Origin: Apostichopus japonicus
Lineage: Eukaryota > Echinodermata > Holothuroidea > Aspidochirotida > Stichopodidae
DNA: 64,000 bases
Reading direction: 5' to 3'
NCBI RefSeq assembly: GCF_037975245.1
Contig: NC_092567.1
Location: 8,308,714 to 8,372,713, forward strand
Numbering within the stretch: the first letter of the stretch is position 1; each line of letters starts with the position of its first letter. Shown here piece by piece: positions 52,062-61,846 of this stretch. The translations under genes were made by a program, and so were the position numbers. A model generated the notes under the pieces. That model did no database searches, had not been told where the DNA came from, and saw only the letters and a program-made list of their open reading frames with translations.

Positions 52062-52990
52062 TATGGTAGGCCATACGGGAAATAATTGCTGATTCAATGT
52101 CCGTACGAATTAAAATTATTACCGGTATTAATTCTATTTAATACCGGCATTAATTCTCAGCCAATCACCATGCAGCTTCATATGCCGGTATTAAATATAA
52201 TTAATACGGGCATTAAATATAATTAATACGGACATTAAATATAATTAATACGGGCATTAAATATAATTAATACGGGTATTAAATATAATTAATACGGGCA
52301 TTAAATATAATTAAGACGGGCATTAATATAATTAATACGGGCATTAAATAGAATTAATACGGGTATTAAATACAATTAATATGGGTATTAAATACAATTA
52401 ATACGCGCATTAAATACAATTAATACGCGCATTAAATAGAATTAATATGGGCATTAATTAGACCAATCACACCAGCAGGATTCTCACTTGTTCATCTGAT
52501 CTGATCGCCGCGCCAACCTACAACTTACGTTCTTCGAAGAATAACAAGACGGTTCAAAGCATTGCGAACTGATAAAGACTGGGATTCAGGGTCAACATTT
52601 GTCAATAACCTACAAGTATCGTTCGCTTCTCGACGAAAATCATGCAAAGATTGTTCTTTGTCTGTCATGCGTGCCATTGCGTTGTATGTTGTACCTTGCT
52701 TGCTAGCTACAACTACGCTGCTTTCACGCTGGGGGATTAACACTATATCTCAGAGCGTGGTAAATAAATTCGCTGATGTGATTGGTCTATTTAATACCCG
52801 TATTAATTTTATTTAATGCGCGTATTAATTCTATTTCATGCCCATATTAATTCTATTTACGTGGTAGAAAAATTCGCTGGTGTGATTGGTCTATTTAATA
52901 CCCGTATTAATTCTATTTAATGCCCGTATTAATTTTATTTAATGCCCGTATTAATTCTATTTAATACCCGTATTAATTCTATTTAATACC
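52062..52990. repeat. Fold-back arm with 22-bp AT-rich arrays and unique core
   Basis: After the arm end (52063-52195) there is an array of about 12 units of AATACGGGCATTAAATATAA (22-bp period, to about 52455). Then comes a non-repetitive core (about 52475-52765), then the same unit inverted (TTTAATACCCGTATTAATT) from 52785 to 52990. The BEL element splits this inverted array, which resumes at 60061. GACCAATCACACCAGC at 52462 is inverted at 52878-52893. The core has open frames on both strands but no recognised domain. Confidence 0.75.
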
Positions 52991-53184
52991 TGTTCTTACG
53001 TAAACAATAATCAATCTGAACAAGGATTTTTTGATTCTCTCTACTGTATTTGTCGATCATCTCACGGATTCAAACGCCATCTGTCAACTTGTTTTCTTTC
53101 CTTTTCTTCACCTTCGACCCTTAATCACAACTTTTTTTATATCTCATAGCGCCCTCTATTCTCGTCTTTAAATCCTTCAGAACA
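52991..53184 (-). repeat. BEL element 3' LTR
   Basis: 194 bp, identical to 59867-60060. It is the 3' LTR because the element runs on the minus strand. It is preceded on that strand by the polypurine tract. Confidence 0.96.
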
Positions 53185-53198
53185 TTCTCCCCTTCTTC
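53185..53198 (-). promoter_or_regulatory. Polypurine tract of the BEL element
   Basis: On the minus strand GAAGAAGGGGAGAA directly abuts the 3' LTR. It is the expected primer for plus-strand DNA synthesis. Confidence 0.88.
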
Positions 53199-53470
53199 GA
53201 CCAAATGTCGAAACCCAGGTAAACCTATCACCATAACTGTTAACCGACTGAACAAAAAAAGTAAAAAGGAACCCAATGCTCTATAATCAACCCTACACTC
53301 AAACTACATCAGGCTACTTAGCCTAACAAATATAATCCCAACAATGTATACACTGTAACAAAAAAGAAAGATTTTCCAAAACATGTTCTTTTCAAAACCT
53401 CCAAACATAATTAGCAACAGATGACTCAAATTTAAAAATAGAACTTACTAACACTTAAATTTAAATACTT

Positions 53471-56400
53471 CTACTCACACAACTCCAAATGACACACTTT
53501 TGTGATATTTCTAATCACCTCACCCCTGCTGGTCTTAATCTTTACCACTCTAATATGGCCATCTGGACCAGGAAACACTTCCTTTATCCTTCCTAATGGC
53601 CACTGACCTCTAACTACATCTTTTTCCATTACCAAAACTAAGTCATCGACCTTCAAATCAACTTTTTCCTTATGCCACTTTTTTCGACGATTCAAGGAAG
53701 GCAACCACTCCCTGAGCCATCTTTGCCAGAAATGGCGCATCAGCTCCTGCACACGGCGCCATCTCCTCCTTGGACTATATTTTGTGCCATCTACAATTTC
53801 CTCTGATGCAAATGTTCCACCCATAGACCCATGCAGGAAATGATTTGGTGTCAATGGGGTCATGTCTTTGGGAGAGGCTGACACATACGTCAATGGTCTT
53901 GAGTTAATTATACCTTCGGCACCAACAAAGGCTGAATGAAGCTCTTCATCGGTCACGTCTGCATCACCTAGAACTGCCTGAATAGCTCTCTTACTTGTCT
54001 TGATTAGTGCTTCATGAGCACCACCAAAATGAGGTGACAATGGGGGTAAGAAATGCCACCTCATCTGACCCGCTGTCACCTCTTGGACCTTTGATTTGTC
54101 AATCAACCTGAACAACTCTTTTAGCTCCCGAGACGCACCCACAAAATTAGTTCCATTGTCAGAGAAAACTTCCTCAGGCTCACCTCTTCGACTCACAAAT
54201 CTATAGAACGCATTTAAGAACGTATCTGTATCAAGACCATAGGCTATTTCTAAATGTACCGCTCTAGTACTTAAGCAAGTGAAGAGACACAAATATCGCT
54301 TAGTCCTCACACGACCTCTTCCCTGGATAGTGAGAAAAGGTCCAGCATAATCAACAGCAACCTTAGAAAACGCCCTTAAGGTCACAGTCGCCCTTCTCTT
54401 TGGTAACGGTGCCATTACTTGTTCACCACCCTTAACGCTTCTCAACTTACACTGGTTACAATTAGTTTCGCACTCCCTGATCTCTTCACGACCATGTACC
54501 ACCCAGTACTTTTCACTTATCTTTGACAGAATATAATTAGTACCCTGAACGTGATTACCATCGGTATGATATTTCCTAACTATCAAACGTGTCAGAGCAT
54601 GTTTGCGAGGGAGAATAACGGGGAATCTCACATCATATGGCAGTGTCTCAACGACACTCAACCGACCAGTCATCCTGAGCAAGCCATCGTCATCTATCTT
54701 AGGCAACAAGGATTTCAAGGCACTGTTTGAACCTACAGCACCACCCTTCTTAATATTTTCTATGTCTCGACTGAATGCGTCCTCCTGTGCGACGCACACT
54801 AAATAGTTCTCTGCATCTTGAATTTCATCCAGCTTCAAAACTTTACCCTTTGATCTATCTTCACTCTTACTACGACAATTGTTGATGAAACGAAACACAT
54901 ATGCCGTAACTCTACGCATTCTTTCCCAACTACTGAAACGACAAGGGTTTAACTTCCACTCGTCAAATGTTGGTACAACCACCTTCCTATTCATCATTGA
55001 TACCACTACTTTACGTTGGTCAGACCCAACCACATCGTTCACTGTGTTTACTGGCCAACATGTCGGATCACCATAAAGAAACTCAGGCCCACTCGACCAT
55101 TTTTCATGCTCTATCATCTTCACAACCGTTGTACCCCGCGAAGCTAAATCCGCAGGATTATCTTTACCCGGCACATGACGCCACTGTGCTGGGTTTGTCA
55201 AATGTTGGATCTCCCCAACTCTATTTGCAACAAACGGCTTAAACAACTTACTCCTCCCTCTTATCCAATAGAGGACATTTTGACTGTCTACCCAAAAGAC
55301 AACATCTTCTAATCTGTAGCACAATACTGATGAGATTGAACCAGCCAACTTCAATCCCAACATTGCACCCATTAATTCTAATTTAGAAATGCTAAGTGCT
55401 TTCAAAGGAGCCACCTTTGTCTTGGATGCAATGAGGCGAACAGTCACACCACTATTTGTCTCACTTCGTGCATACGCTACAGCAGCATATGCATCCTTAC
55501 TAGCATCAGTGAATACATGAATGGATGTTTTACCACTCTCATACTCAATACATCTAGGCACCACTACTTTGTCAAGGTTTTGCAAATCGCTGACCCAAGC
55601 TTTAACCTTTGATGCTAACTCTTGAGGAATTTCCTCATCCCACAGCACTCCACTGGACCAGATTTCCTGTAGCATAATTTTTCCAGTAGTGATGATAGGC
55701 GACAAAAAACCTAGCGGATCAAAGAGACTTGCAAGCTGACTCAATATGTTTCTCTTTGTCATCTTTTCCAAACTTCTATCGGGGCCTTTGAACACAAACA
55801 TATCACTCTCAGCTAGCCATGTTAACCCTAAAGCCTTGATTGATGGCCACTCACTATCAGTTATTTTAATCTCTTTAGCTCTATGCTCTACAGGAATAGC
55901 TTCGAGTACCTTCTTTGAATTCGATAGCCATTTCCTTGCACTCATACCAGCCTTTGCCCACAACTCTGTGAGCTCACGATACAACTGTATAGCAACATCT
56001 TCATCCTCTACACTATCCATACTATCATCCATGTATGTGGATGTTAGAACAGTTTCAGCTGCCCTAGGAAACTGTTCCTTGTAACGCTTTGCATTTTCTT
56101 GTGACACTTTTTGGGCAATGAATGGTGACACATTCAACCCAAAAATCAATCTGTTGAATTCGTAAGTGCCTGGTTCCTTTTGCACATCCAGATCTCGCCA
56201 CATGAACCTGAACATAGGCCGGTCAACCTCATCTATCTCAATCTGCAAATACATTTCAGAAATGTCGCAGACCACCGCTACTTTGTCTCGCCTGAACCTA
56301 AGCAAAACATCACAGAGGTCATTTTGAAGTTTTGGTCCATTATTGATTACATCATTTAAACACAGATCTCTATCTTTCGCTGATGCATCGTAAACTATCC

Positions 56401-59020
56401 TAACCTTAGTAGTTGTTCGATCCATTTTTACCACAGGAAAGTGTGGAATAAACCACTCTGTACTAGATTTAGGTTCCTCTTCATCTACTTTCCTAATGTA
56501 ACCCTTATCCAAATACCCTTGAATGACACAGCTATATGCCTTGCCTAGTTTTTCATCTTTTATCAACTTCTTTTCTAGGCTTTCCAGCCTTTTCTTTGCA
56601 GACACGTGATTATTTGTAGTCATGTTTTTTCTTTCTTTTTCTTTCCATGGAATTCTTACTTGGTATCTACAATTGTCACCTCCAGCCATCGATTCTATAA
56701 CCACTCTGATGGCCTCCTCTTCTTCTTTGGTGTGACAAGTTACTTTGCAATTTAAGCCCATGTTATCTACTTCCCAGAACTTTCTGAGAGTTATGTTCAC
56801 TTCTCTGTCAACAGTGCAGTGGAAAGTGCTCACTGATCTGGTGTGGAATGCTCTCCTAGCTGCAGGAGCAACAGGTCCCACACAAGTGTATCCTAATGGG
56901 GTGAGCCTGGCGATTGGTTCGCCTGATCTGCCCTTTACCTCATGGATTGACTCGTGTAAGCCTGCATGATCCAAACCAATCAAAATATCGACCTTGTTTC
57001 TGCTGCCTAGAAACTTAGGAAATTCAATATCCTTCAAATGGTCCCAGTCTCTTGAGACCCTGCACCAATCAATGGGCTTCAGTTTACCACATACATTTTT
57101 AATTGTTATCGCCTCAATCCCATACTGCTTCTCTGGTCTATTTAGTGGAGAGATGTCAAATTTAACTGGAAAGGACTGAAACCTTTCCTCTTTACCATTT
57201 AGTACCGTAGCCTTGACCTCTTCCGGCTTACCATGTATCCCTAATTCAGCCACTAAATCTTCATTCACATACGTCTGCTCACTTCCATCATCCAGGAAGG
57301 CATTTGCCTCTACAACCTTACCATTTGGTGAAGACACCAAAACCGGGACTACCCTGAATGATATTTGACCACACGCACCTGAATGAAATGTGGGCCTAGT
57401 ACTACCACTTGTATTATTTTTAGATCCAGATGCACTTATTGCATTATTTTCAAGATCACAACTCCCTTTAGACATGGGCTCCCCTTCCTTGGTTCCGTGT
57501 AACAATCTGTTGTGATTTTTGCTACATCCATCAATATTGCATTTCATTACCCTGGTGCACTGTGGTGAGAAATGTTCACCCAGACACTTGAAACACAGCT
57601 TGTTTTTTGAGGCATATTCCCACCTATCCTCAACTCTCATGGCTAGGAAAGAATTGCATCTCCATAACTTGTGGGTGCCCATACTACAACAGGGGCATTT
57701 GGTAGGGTCACTAGGGTGTGCCTTTACACTGGCAGTGTGATAACTCCCCTTGTTTTCATTTTTCTTTACATCATTCTTCCTCTGATCAAACCTTCTTTTG
57801 TTTTGTTTTTCTATGTTCATTTCCAGTTGTTTTCCAAACATTGTACTTTTAACTGATGCTTGTTTTTCTAGAAATTTGATCAGGTCATTTAAGCCAATCG
57901 TAGCCTGTTTTGTAAGAATATCATGAGATGCATTACTCCATCTGGTTTGAATATGGATGGGCAACAGATTTTGAACTGTAAGCAATGTATTACTGCAATT
58001 CAAATCGTTGTCATACCCCAATTTAGATAGAGTGATTTTGCATTTGTTTAAGTCCCCAATTAATTCCCACAAATCTTCGGAGCTTTCGACGGTTTTACGT
58101 TTTTCCAACTTTGATGTCATTGCCCCCAGAATCATGTGTGATTGCCCAAATTGAACCTGTAATATTGCCAATGCCTTTTTGAACCCACTTTCTCCCTCAA
58201 ACTCACAAGCATTGATAGCATTATAAGCCTTGCCTTTGCAAAATCTCAGTAGATGTTGCAACTTGGTAAATTCACAGTTCAGTTTACTAGCAATAAGAAC
58301 ATTGAATGCATTTGTGAAGCTGAAATAATTACCTGGTTCACCATAAAAACATGGAATTTCTATTTTTGGAAGTTCAAAGGCAAGTTTCAGTGATTCAAAA
58401 GGACTGTTCTGTTCTGACGCTCCCACTTCTAGTTTTTGGGTATCAGTTTGGCGTTGTACCTTTGTAGTTTGCTGAGCATGTCCATTTGTCGTCACTGCTT
58501 GATCCAGACTTGTTAGTTGTTGGTGTCCATCTGACGCCACTGCTCGTTGATCCGTTGTGTGCGGCAATCGCCCGTCCACTGTCATTTGTTGATCAATAGT
58601 TTGTTGCAGTTGTCCTGCTGTTGCTTGTTGGTCCGTAGTTGGTTGCAATTGTCTGTCTGCTATCATACTCGTTCCTGGAGAAGATTCCCCTACCAGATCA
58701 GGTCCCTCGGGTAAGGTTTCTGTTACCGGTGCAGCAGTGTTCCTAAGAGCTGATCTAATTTCGGTCACCATCTTCCAAAAGTTTTTCTCCACTTCCACCA
58801 TCCACTTCTCCGCTTCTACGAAAGCCTCATCATCTTTGATGGTAGAAACGATTTGTTCATAAATCTCTTCTAATTTGTTGAAATGGTCTTCTGCCTTTTT
58901 TAGCTGTTCCGCAATCAACTCTGAGTCTTTTTCTTCCTCCTGTATCAACCTGATACAGTTATTTAGTGTTCGAGTCAGTTGACTCTTCTTGTTTCTACGC
59001 AATTGTTTCAATTCATCCAT
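53471..59020 (-). CDS. BEL/Pao Gag-Pol polyprotein, intact
   Basis: One 1849-residue frame holds Gag and Pol without a frameshift, as is usual in BEL/Pao. Residues 1-105 are charged and coiled-coil-like. Residues about 125-195 are a Gln/Thr-rich linker of repeated TTDQQ-like units. A DUF1759-type Gag core (about 205-360) includes IPCFYGEP with Cys224. Cysteine-rich segments start at CPCC (442), then a knuckle C476-x2-C479-x3-H483-x4-C488. The aspartic protease motif is DDGS (577-580). Reverse transcriptase has motif A Asp919 and YMDD at 996-999. RNase H carboxylates are Asp1172, Glu1215 and Asp1245. Integrase has a zinc site H1485, H1490, C1521, C1524 and the DDE triad Asp1557, Asp1621 (SDNGTNF) and Glu1670. 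A DUF5641-like C-terminal domain follows (about 1735-1849). The start is the first ATG of the open frame. No key residue is missing. Confidence 0.97.
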   Translation of the reverse strand: MDELKQLRRNKKSQLTRTLNNCIRLIQEEEKDSELIAEQLKKAEDHFNKLEEIYEQIVSTIKDDEAFVEAEKWMVEVEKNFWKMVTEIRSALRNTAAPVTETLPEGPDLVGESSPGTSMIADRQLQPTTDQQATAGQLQQTIDQQMTVDGRLPHTTDQRAVASDGHQQLTSLDQAVTTNGHAQQTTKVQRQTDTQKLEVGASEQNSPFESLKLAFELPKIEIPCFYGEPGNYFSFTNAFNVLIASKLNCEFTKLQHLLRFCKGKAYNAINACEFEGESGFKKALAILQVQFGQSHMILGAMTSKLEKRKTVESSEDLWELIGDLNKCKITLSKLGYDNDLNCSNTLLTVQNLLPIHIQTRWSNASHDILTKQATIGLNDLIKFLEKQASVKSTMFGKQLEMNIEKQNKRRFDQRKNDVKKNENKGSYHTASVKAHPSDPTKCPCCSMGTHKLWRCNSFLAMRVEDRWEYASKNKLCFKCLGEHFSPQCTRVMKCNIDGCSKNHNRLLHGTKEGEPMSKGSCDLENNAISASGSKNNTSGSTRPTFHSGACGQISFRVVPVLVSSPNGKVVEANAFLDDGSEQTYVNEDLVAELGIHGKPEEVKATVLNGKEERFQSFPVKFDISPLNRPEKQYGIEAITIKNVCGKLKPIDWCRVSRDWDHLKDIEFPKFLGSRNKVDILIGLDHAGLHESIHEVKGRSGEPIARLTPLGYTCVGPVAPAARRAFHTRSVSTFHCTVDREVNITLRKFWEVDNMGLNCKVTCHTKEEEEAIRVVIESMAGGDNCRYQVRIPWKEKERKNMTTNNHVSAKKRLESLEKKLIKDEKLGKAYSCVIQGYLDKGYIRKVDEEEPKSSTEWFIPHFPVVKMDRTTTKVRIVYDASAKDRDLCLNDVINNGPKLQNDLCDVLLRFRRDKVAVVCDISEMYLQIEIDEVDRPMFRFMWRDLDVQKEPGTYEFNRLIFGLNVSPFIAQKVSQENAKRYKEQFPRAAETVLTSTYMDDSMDSVEDEDVAIQLYRELTELWAKAGMSARKWLSNSKKVLEAIPVEHRAKEIKITDSEWPSIKALGLTWLAESDMFVFKGPDRSLEKMTKRNILSQLASLFDPLGFLSPIITTGKIMLQEIWSSGVLWDEEIPQELASKVKAWVSDLQNLDKVVVPRCIEYESGKTSIHVFTDASKDAYAAVAYARSETNSGVTVRLIASKTKVAPLKALSISKLELMGAMLGLKLAGSISSVLCYRLEDVVFWVDSQNVLYWIRGRSKLFKPFVANRVGEIQHLTNPAQWRHVPGKDNPADLASRGTTVVKMIEHEKWSSGPEFLYGDPTCWPVNTVNDVVGSDQRKVVVSMMNRKVVVPTFDEWKLNPCRFSSWERMRRVTAYVFRFINNCRSKSEDRSKGKVLKLDEIQDAENYLVCVAQEDAFSRDIENIKKGGAVGSNSALKSLLPKIDDDGLLRMTGRLSVVETLPYDVRFPVILPRKHALTRLIVRKYHTDGNHVQGTNYILSKISEKYWVVHGREEIRECETNCNQCKLRSVKGGEQVMAPLPKRRATVTLRAFSKVAVDYAGPFLTIQGRGRVRTKRYLCLFTCLSTRAVHLEIAYGLDTDTFLNAFYRFVSRRGEPEEVFSDNGTNFVGASRELKELFRLIDKSKVQEVTAGQMRWHFLPPLSPHFGGAHEALIKTSKRAIQAVLGDADVTDEELHSAFVGAEGIINSRPLTYVSASPKDMTPLTPNHFLHGSMGGTFASEEIVDGTKYSPRRRWRRVQELMRHFWQRWLREWLPSLNRRKKWHKEKVDLKVDDLVLVMEKDVVRGQWPLGRIKEVFPGPDGHIRVVKIKTSRGEVIRNITKVCHLELCE

Positions 59021-59067
59021 ATTTTGGTGGTATTATGTTGAAAAGTAATCACTTATATTGCTAAGAA

Positions 59068-59554
59068 AATGTCAATCTGGTCACCAACTTATTGACAGTC
59101 GGCAATTCAATGTCACTCTGACGTATCTAGTTAGCATCGATAGAAATATCCCGCTGATGTATCCCAGTTGTATTATCCGAAATGTCCCGCTGAGATATTT
59201 TATTAGAACAACTTAAAATGTTCCGACTTTATTAACCTTATCCACAGCTAGCACAAGGCATTGCTCTGCCACACTAATCCATTGAGGCGAGACCCGTGGA
59301 AAATGTCACTCTGACGATCCATTGGTATCATGTAACAAAATGTCACGTTGATGATTGTATGATTAATTAACATCACTAGCACGGAATTTTCACTCTGACT
59401 TGTCTATTTTGTCTTGCTCTTTTCAGTAATGTCACTCTGACATATCTAACTGCGCTGAGGAATGTCACTCTGACATATCAACCTTACATTGAGTTATGTC
59501 ACTCTGACATATCTAATTTGTAGCCTATTGGTATGCAATGTCACCCTGATTAAT
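59068..59554 (-). repeat. Leader array: about 13 dyad motifs at 39-bp spacing
   Basis: In the untranslated leader the plus-strand consensus AATGTCACTCTGACATATC recurs with starts near 59068, 59109, 59145, 59181, 59216, 59258, 59302, 59339, 59386, 59428, 59461, 59495 and 59537. The mean spacing is 39 bp (range 33-47). The core TGTCA-CTC-TGACA is a perfect dyad in three copies and decayed in the others. On the RNA it would form a 6-bp stem with a GAG loop. The function is unknown. A protein-binding array or an RNA-hairpin array are both possible. Confidence 0.85.
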
Positions 59555-59853
59555 ATTGCTAACTTTACTCACAGTTTTGCATTTAATTTTTGAGAATGTT
59601 ACGATGTCTGCCAGCTTTATTCATAGTTGGCATAAATAATTTACCTCGACTGTCCATCTTCGACTGACGGTCATACTGGTACACAGCCACAGTTACCCGT
59701 ACACTTTGGCAGCTTCGGGCCTACGCTAGTCCTATCGTAGCTTTTCTCGTTGGTCGAACTTTATGCATGTTCGTAAAAACAATCCAGTAAATCCGCGGTC
59801 ACCCGTTCGTGTTATGACTTTTGGAAACTATGATTCACATGTTTCCAACCTCG

Positions 59854-59864
59854 CTCTGCTACCA
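59854..59864 (-). promoter_or_regulatory. Primer binding site, initiator-Met tRNA
   Basis: On the minus strand TGGTAGCAGAG starts two bases after the 5' LTR. It complements the last 11 bases of eukaryotic initiator methionine tRNA (acceptor strand CTCTGCT, then A and CCA). The match stops at the end of the acceptor stem. Confidence 0.85.
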
Positions 59865-59866
59865 TT

Positions 59867-60060
59867 TGTTCTTACGTAAACAATAATCAATCTGAACAAG
59901 GATTTTTTGATTCTCTCTACTGTATTTGTCGATCATCTCACGGATTCAAACGCCATCTGTCAACTTGTTTTCTTTCCTTTTCTTCACCTTCGACCCTTAA
60001 TCACAACTTTTTTTATATCTCATAGCGCCCTCTATTCTCGTCTTTAAATCCTTCAGAACA
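59867..60060 (-). repeat. BEL element 5' LTR, with promoter
   Basis: 194 bp, identical to the 3' LTR. On the minus strand it holds a TATA-like TATAAAAAAA (60008-60017) about 45 bp from its outer edge, so transcription probably starts inside the LTR near 59980. No clear AATAAA is visible in it. Confidence 0.94.
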
Positions 60061-60262
60061 ATACCCGTATTAATTATATTTAATGCCCGTATTAATTATA
60101 TTTAATGCCCGTATTAATTATATTTAATACTGGCATATGAAGCTGCATGGTGATTGGCTGAGAATTAATGCCGGTATTAAATATAATTAATACCGGTAAT
60201 AATTTTAATTCGTACGGACATTAAATCAGCAATTATTTCCCGTATGGCCTACCATAAACGTT
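60061..60262. repeat. Right arm of the fold-back element
   Basis: The 22-bp array continues (TAATGCCCGTATTAATTATA units) to about 60125. Then comes the inverted copy of 52063-52195 and of 51136-51290, ending GGCCTACCATAAACGTT. It shows the host repeat into which the BEL element inserted. Confidence 0.85.
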
Positions 60263-60650
60263 TACCACCCGTTTGTAAAAGTCAATGCACTGGGCAGGGA
60301 AATCATTGTTCGTATCTGAAGAGCAGTATTTTGAGTGGTACGACTTTTCGCGGGGTTTAAGTAAAAAAAAACCTTCAAGTAAAATAAATCTTTCATAGTT
60401 TCCAAAATGAAAAGAAATAAAATGGAAAACCTAAATATAATAATATTATTCTAGCAGATATGCCGACTTTGTGTACATACAATCGTTACAACAACTCTGG
60501 AAAAAAAAACTGTGTCACACCCCCCCCCCCTAATTTGGTCGCTGTCGGCAAATTTTGGGTCTGTTGGCAAAAGGAGAAAAGGTGAAGAGAGAGGAAGGGG
60601 AAGAAAGAAGGAAAGCTGAATAGAGAAAAGAAGAACGGGAGCTTCTTCCG

Positions 60651-61180
60651 TGCCAAATTTGACTTAAAATATGCACCAGATTGCATCTAAGGACGTTTCA
60701 AAACTAAACATTTTCAAAAGGGGAGGGGGACACCCCCTCCCCTTAACCCCTCCCCCATTTCAGTCACCATTTCCAGATCCGTCGGCAAATCAAATTTGAC
60801 TTAAAATATGCACCAGATTGCACCTAAGGACGTTTCAAAACTAAACATTTTCAAAAGGGGAGTGGGAGACACCCTCCCCTTACACCCCTCCCCCATTTTA
60901 GTCACCATTTCCAGATCCGTCGGCAAATCAAATTTGACTTAATATATGCACCAGATTGCATCTAAGGACGTTTCAAAACTAAACATTTTCCAAAGGGAGG
61001 GGGAGACACCCTCCCCTTACACCCCTCCCCCATTTCAGTCACCACTTCCAGATCTGTCGGCAAATCAAATTTGACTTAAAATATGCACCAGATTGCATCT
61101 AAGGACGTTTCAAAACTAAAAAAGGGGGACACCCCTCCCCTAAGACCCCTCCCCATTTCAGTCACCACTTCCAGATCAAA
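60651..61180. repeat. Four-copy 137-bp tandem repeat
   Basis: The phrase ATATGCACCAGATTGCAYC begins at 60669, 60806, 60944 and 61081 (offsets 137, 138, 137). Each unit has AAGGACGTTTCAAAACTAAA, a GGGAGGGGGACACCCCCTCC-like palindrome and CAGTCACCAYTTCCAGATC. The last copy is shortened. Just downstream TTCGCTACGCCCCTG (about 61214-61228) looks like the right end of a CAGGGGCGTAGC-type transposon. The matching left end was not found. Confidence 0.85.
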
Positions 61181-61846
61181 TTCAAATTCTCCACACCCCC
61201 CAACAGAAACCCCTTCGCTACGCCCCTGCTTGCAAGTGTATATCTTTTCTTTCGTTCACCGTTATTTTTTGTTGTTGTTTATTTCGGACCATAGTCTGAA
61301 TTTCGTGAAACGAAAACTCGCCGGCCTGCCAAAACCCCGATAGTTCCGCCCCCCCCCCCCCCCCCCCGTTAAACAACATTATGCTATCTTTAAAAGAATT
61401 GTCTGGTAGCCCATAGACGTTACCTTAAAAAACAATCAATAATTTTCCAATTATGCGTTTGACAGAGAAACGATTTTTTAATCGTTTAGGATGGATATTT
61501 CAAATATACTTGAACAGTTGAGAACGTGACGTCATCTTCGAAATGCAGATTGCGACATAACCCACGCTCCATACAGTTCCTGCAGTAATCACAACAAATA
61601 CCGCGTTTGAATACAGATTAATTTCTTTGTTAATTTTCGGTGAAATTCAATATAAATTATATGTTTTACAAAATCGTTGAGCCGTCATATACAGTAATGT
61701 AGTGCATCGGTGTTTTCGTGATTTGTGTGTAACATGACGTTAGGTTGAACAGAAGATTCTTCGTTGTTTATCATTTTGCTGTAAAGTTGATCAGTGAATT
61801 TTATTTCAGCAATATTTCCCAATATCAGGCTCATTTCTTATTGGAA

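Larger units (their letters stand above)
52991..60060 (-). mobile_element. Complete BEL/Pao LTR retrotransposon
   Basis: A 7070-bp element read on the minus strand. It has 194-bp LTRs at both ends that I find identical base for base, each bounded by TG and CA (TGTTCT and AGAACA inverted tips). The 5-bp duplication ATACC lies at 52986-52990 and 60061-60065. Order on the element: 5' LTR, primer site, 0.83-kb leader with a repeat array, one Gag-Pol frame, 0.27-kb 3' UTR, polypurine tract, 3' LTR. BEL/Pao elements copy themselves through reverse transcription in cytoplasmic particles and integrate by a DDE integrase. Identical LTRs and an uninterrupted frame indicate a very recent insertion, possibly from an active family. 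Confidence 0.97.

Noticed and set aside
54603-57856. Plus-strand frames of 61-112 codons
   Set aside because: They are antisense shadows of the Gag-Pol frame.
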